Assembly: GCA_000181795.3 (NCBI GenBank)
Contig: CM012954.1
Location: 635,654-699,653, forward strand
Direction: 5' to 3'
From: Trichinella spiralis
Taxonomy: Eukaryota; Nematoda; Enoplea; Trichinellida; Trichinellidae
Length of the DNA stretch: 64,000 nt
Shown here: piece after piece, positions 60,928 through 64,000 of the stretch
Layout: each line of letters begins with the position of its first letter
Position numbering within the stretch: the stretch's first letter is position 1
Translations under genes and position numbers: made by a program
Notes under the pieces: generated by a model
Databases searched by the model: none
Seen by the model: only the letters and a program-made list of their open reading frames with translations
Told to the model about the DNA's origin: nothing

Positions 60928-62082
60928 GTAAATTTGAAGGAGATATTGATGGCGTAAGCTTTGAAGATTTCAATCCGATGGTGAGCAGTTAGGAATGTTA
61001 TAATTTTATGTTTGAATTTTGCTTTGCTTTCAAGGGAATCATGCCGAGAAGTTCCGTTAGAGATAAACATTTGTTGTGGAAAGATGGAATAGTACCTTAC
61101 GAAATTTCGGCAATTTTCAGTAAATTGTGTAAAAATGTATTTGCTGATAGAAGTGTGAAGTGCATGGATTTTTGTTACCACTTCAGCGACGGTGCAACGG
61201 AAGAAAATAACTAACGCGATGAAAATGATCGAAGCTAATTCGTGTGTTCGTTTTGTACCTCGAACAATTGAGCCTGATTATCTTGTCATTAACAACGATC
61301 ACGGGTAATATATTTTTTTTAATGAAGCAGTATTATTTAAATTCTGAGTTTAACAAGTTTATCAATTATTTTTTCTTGATACTGGTAAATGTTAAGTCGT
61401 GATTAAATTCATCTCTATACAAAGAGGTAATTATTTTTTAAAAAATGCTTTTTTTTCTTTTTTAAAATCTCAGGTAATCTTTCTTTATGCTTTCATCTTT
61501 AAATTAATTTTTACAGTTGAGGTTAGATTATCTTTTCTTTGCAATGCAATTCTTTTCAAATATGTATTAATTATTTTCTTAATTAATCAAGCATATTATG
61601 TGGAAACATAATGCTTATTTGATGTAGATGTTTTTCTATGGTTGGGCGCATGCAGGGTCGACAAGTAGTCTCGCTTGGAAGTGGTTGTCTATTTAATGAA
61701 GTCATTGTGCACGAATTGATGCATGTGCTTGGATTTTGGCACGAGCAGAGCAGAACTGACAGGGACGATTTCATCATCATACGTGCTGAAAATGTTATAC
61801 CTAGTAGAATTGTTGTTTTTCTTTTCCTATAAATGTTCTTTCAAATAAGCACTAGCAGAATAAAAAAATAATTAATTCTAGGTATGGTTGGGCAATTTCG
61901 TAAAATTGAACTTCCGTATGTAGATTTTTTGGATGAAAAATACGACTACTATTCAATTATGCACTACGATAGCAAAGCGTTCAGTCGCAATGGTGAGAAT
62001 ACAATCGAAGCTATAGAGCCGAAAATGACCGAAGTGATTGGTAAAGCACTCGAATTATCTGCCTCTGATATTAGAAAGGTAA

Positions 62083-62141
<59 letters not shown>

Positions 62142-62608
62142 CTTATATTCTTGTTATTGTGGTGATAGTGTTATTTATTTAAATTTACTTACTTTTTCTT
62201 GCTTTCTTGATTGGTAGTTGAACAAACTTTACGAATGTACAGCAGTGAATGGAATAGTGACTGATCCACCACCACCACCACCACCAGAGTCGACGACAGT
62301 TTTCAGCAGAAGCACTACGCCAACACCGCCAACTAGCATTCCAAAGCCAGAATGGCCAAGTAAGCCAAATATGTCAAGTTGGACTCTTTATCTAAGACTA
62401 GAAGGCCATTTGTTGTTGTTGTTGTGGATGATGATGTTTTCGCTTGTTGAGGTTGTTGTCAATAATAAGGTCGTTGAAGGTTCTTTTTTTTCCAGCCCAA
62501 TGTCAGGATCGCTTCGACGATTGTGACACGTTTGCACGCTATTGTCGTCGGTTTGCTTTTCGTCACGTGATGAAAAAGCATTGTCCCAAGACTTGCGAAT
62601 TGTGCTAG
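60928..62608 (+). CDS. Astacin-family metalloprotease with C-terminal ShKT domain (5' exon not found)
   Basis: Secreted zinc protease of the NAS group with ShK toxin-like domains. Seven exons: 60928-60953, 61035-61128, 61187-61304, 61628-61803, 61882-62078, 62218-62359, 62496-62608; 288 residues from the first visible exon, which enters in phase 1. The propeptide has the FEGDI aspartate-switch motif, then the mature start region WKDGIVPYEIS. The catalytic domain has SLGSGC, HELMHVLGFWHEQSRTDRD (all three zinc His, catalytic Glu, and the canonical Glu) and Met-turn SIMHYD with its Tyr. A Pro/Thr-rich linker (PPPPPPPESTT) leads to a ShKT domain with six Cys (from CQDRFDDC to KTCELC) and the stop. 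It looks complete apart from the missing signal peptide exon. It is not a close copy of the first astacin in the window. Confidence 0.9.
62083..62137. repeat. (TA)n microsatellite in an astacin intron
   Basis: About 27 TA units starting a few bases after the 5' splice site (gtaagt) of the intron at 62079-62217. Confidence 0.9.
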
Positions 62609-62904
62609 CAGATGTGAATTATGAAATGTGAACTTTTTCTTCGATGCAATTATTTTCTTTGAATATGACGAAGAGAAAGTTTGACATTTTTCTTTCAATA
62701 AATTCCATATATATGTATATATTCTACAGATATATTTGTTTCTTCATTATTGTTATTTTTGTCTTTGTCGAATGCCTGCCTGGTGAACGTTTGTGAAAAT
62801 TGATCGACTTTTTGCAAAAATCGACCTCATCCATCTTGTAGTTAATAATCTCCATGGTTACCATGAACTGTGGTGGTTAAGCATTTGGCTGTCGATTTGC
62901 TCAG

Positions 62905-64000
62905 GCCGATTTACCAAGTCGACATCGAAGCACCACACTTACTGTCTGTCGTATGGGAATTTGTTGGACAAAATTTCGACCATTCAACACCAGCAGTAGT
63001 GGACAACGAAGAAAGAAATTGACCATTGTCGTCGGCTCGGATTGTCCAAACAATTCCACATCTTCTTATACGTGGTAAATAAAATTTTAAAATAAAACCA
63101 AATATTTTCATTTCATATCCAGTTCTCGCTAATAGCTTCAAAACGGCTAATAGCTTCGACTAAAAAATAATCGGCAATATATGGATGATAGCAGGCCCGT
63201 TGGCAAAAAGCAATTGCCTATTTTCAGGGATTGTCGAAAAATTGACACGCTGGAAAAGTATCGTTTTGCGAATCTGTGCGGCGTGGAGAAGATCAAAGAG
63301 AATTGTGCAATCGCTGGAGAGCAGTTTACCATTGATAATTGCCAAGTAAGTACTTGACGATCACAACAAACAAACTGTGCACACACAACCAAGTAAACAA
63401 ATATATGTTGCATTTGACTTTTTTTTTGACTTTTTCCAATGTATTTTTAATTTTAATTTTTTTTGCTGTATTTTCCAATTATTTTTATGCTTTTTTTCTT
63501 TTATTTCAATCTTTTCTCTAACAATTACCACATCTTTGTTCTACATTGATTCTACCAAGACAAATTTTATTCAACGTGAAAAGCAACTTGTTTGCTTGCT
63601 TGCTTGCTTGCTTGCTCATTGCAGACAAGTTTCTCTATTAAACAAACATCCTTTGTAGAAAACTGCTTTGCAAAACTTGTTCTCTCTCCTGCATGATGGC
63701 TTTCTCGATTTGATACTATGTTTCTTCACTGCGATGCTAATTTTGATTCTATCTTTGATTAATTTATAGAACTGAACATTTTAAATGTTTTTTCTCATAA
63801 TTTATTTATATATTTTAATCACTTCGCGTAAACTGTCTTCAATAGAAGAAGAAGTATTTGCATAATTTAATGAAAACTCACATCATGTTCAATTTTTAAA
63901 TCATTGTTGATGACAGGGGTTTTTGTCCTAAACCAACTCTGAAGCATTTTTACAATTTCTCATTAAGTGAACATCGATTTATTTTCAGTGCATTTTATGA
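62905..64000 (+). CDS. Partial cysteine-containing protein at right edge, family not recognised
   Basis: Two exons fit each other in phase: 62905-63074 (acceptor ttgctcag, donor TACGTG/gtaaat, ending phase 2) and 63195-63345 (acceptor atagcag, donor GCCAA/gtaagt, ending phase 0). The joined frame has eight spaced Cys in about 107 residues, including DCRKIDTLEKYRFANLCG and IKENCAIAGEQFTIDNC, which is loosely reminiscent of a ShK-like or other disulfide module, but I cannot assign it. An acceptor at 63985-63988 followed by TGCATTTTATGA would give a last exon ending exactly at the window edge; that is speculative. It lies on the same strand as, and 300 bases after, the ShKT astacin, so it could be a ne    ighbouring secreted protein. 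The start is not visible. Confidence 0.4.

Noticed and set aside
1-64000. Transposons, viral copies, tRNA/rRNA genes and CRISPR arrays
   Set aside because: No reverse transcriptase, transposase or integrase motifs, terminal repeats, tRNA box patterns or spaced direct repeats were seen; only microsatellites.

Overview
This is a eukaryotic, AT-rich window that looks like a nematode. Protein-coding genes are broken into many small exons by introns mostly of 50-80 bases. Two astacin metalloproteases have domain layouts typical of nematode NAS proteins: one is EGF-CUB-TSP1 and one ends in a ShKT domain. The other genes resemble dyci-1, hlh-30, itr-1 and similar worm genes. The 3' splice sites are varied (cag, tag, aag, sometimes gag) rather than the strict TTTTCAG of Caenorhabditis and its relatives. 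A BCL9/Legless gene is present. Both points fit an early-branching nematode better than a rhabditid, but this is inference. I saw no rRNA, tRNA, CRISPR array or recognisable transposon.

Layout, left to right: end of an unidentified gene (-, 1-340); dynein intermediate chain (+, 2349-5386); NDUFB8 (-, 5882-6814); mitochondrial co-chaperone HSCB (-, 7394-8262); astacin with EGF, CUB and TSP1 domains (-, 8747-11731); TFEB/HLH-30 bHLH-zip factor (-, 13511-16742 or further); BCL9/Legless-like Wnt co-activator (+, 19059-23339); inositol trisphosphate receptor in 53 coding exons (+, 25063-38683); small unidentified membrane protein (-, 39111-39622); RFC3 (+, 40778-42225); CYP4-like cytochrome P450 (-, 42600-44735); PA2G4/EBP1 (-, 46650-48369); SIN1/MAPKAP1 (+, 49822-53021); IQSEC/BRAG Arf exchange factor (-, 53442-58867); astacin with ShKT domain (+, 60928-62608); and a partial cysteine-containing gene at the right edge (+, 62905-64000).

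I rebuilt the exons by hand from splice sites, reading-frame phase and family similarity. For the dynein chain, NDUFB8, HSCB, BCL9, ITPR, RFC3, P450, PA2G4, SIN1 and IQSEC the summed exons give one open frame. Where a human orthologue has a well-known length, the totals are close to it (RFC3 355 residues, ITPR 2696, SIN1 525, dynein chain 649, PA2G4 402). There is no operon-like clustering by function: these are ordinary, mostly single-copy housekeeping and signalling genes on both strands.

The most notable result is the BCL9/Legless-like gene. It carries recognisable HD1 (Pygopus-binding) and HD2 (beta-catenin-binding) helices, and this co-factor is generally regarded as missing from C. elegans. 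Other points are the precise conservation of the Rag-binding N-terminus in the TFEB homologue, with odd splicing around it, and altered active-site residues in the first astacin.
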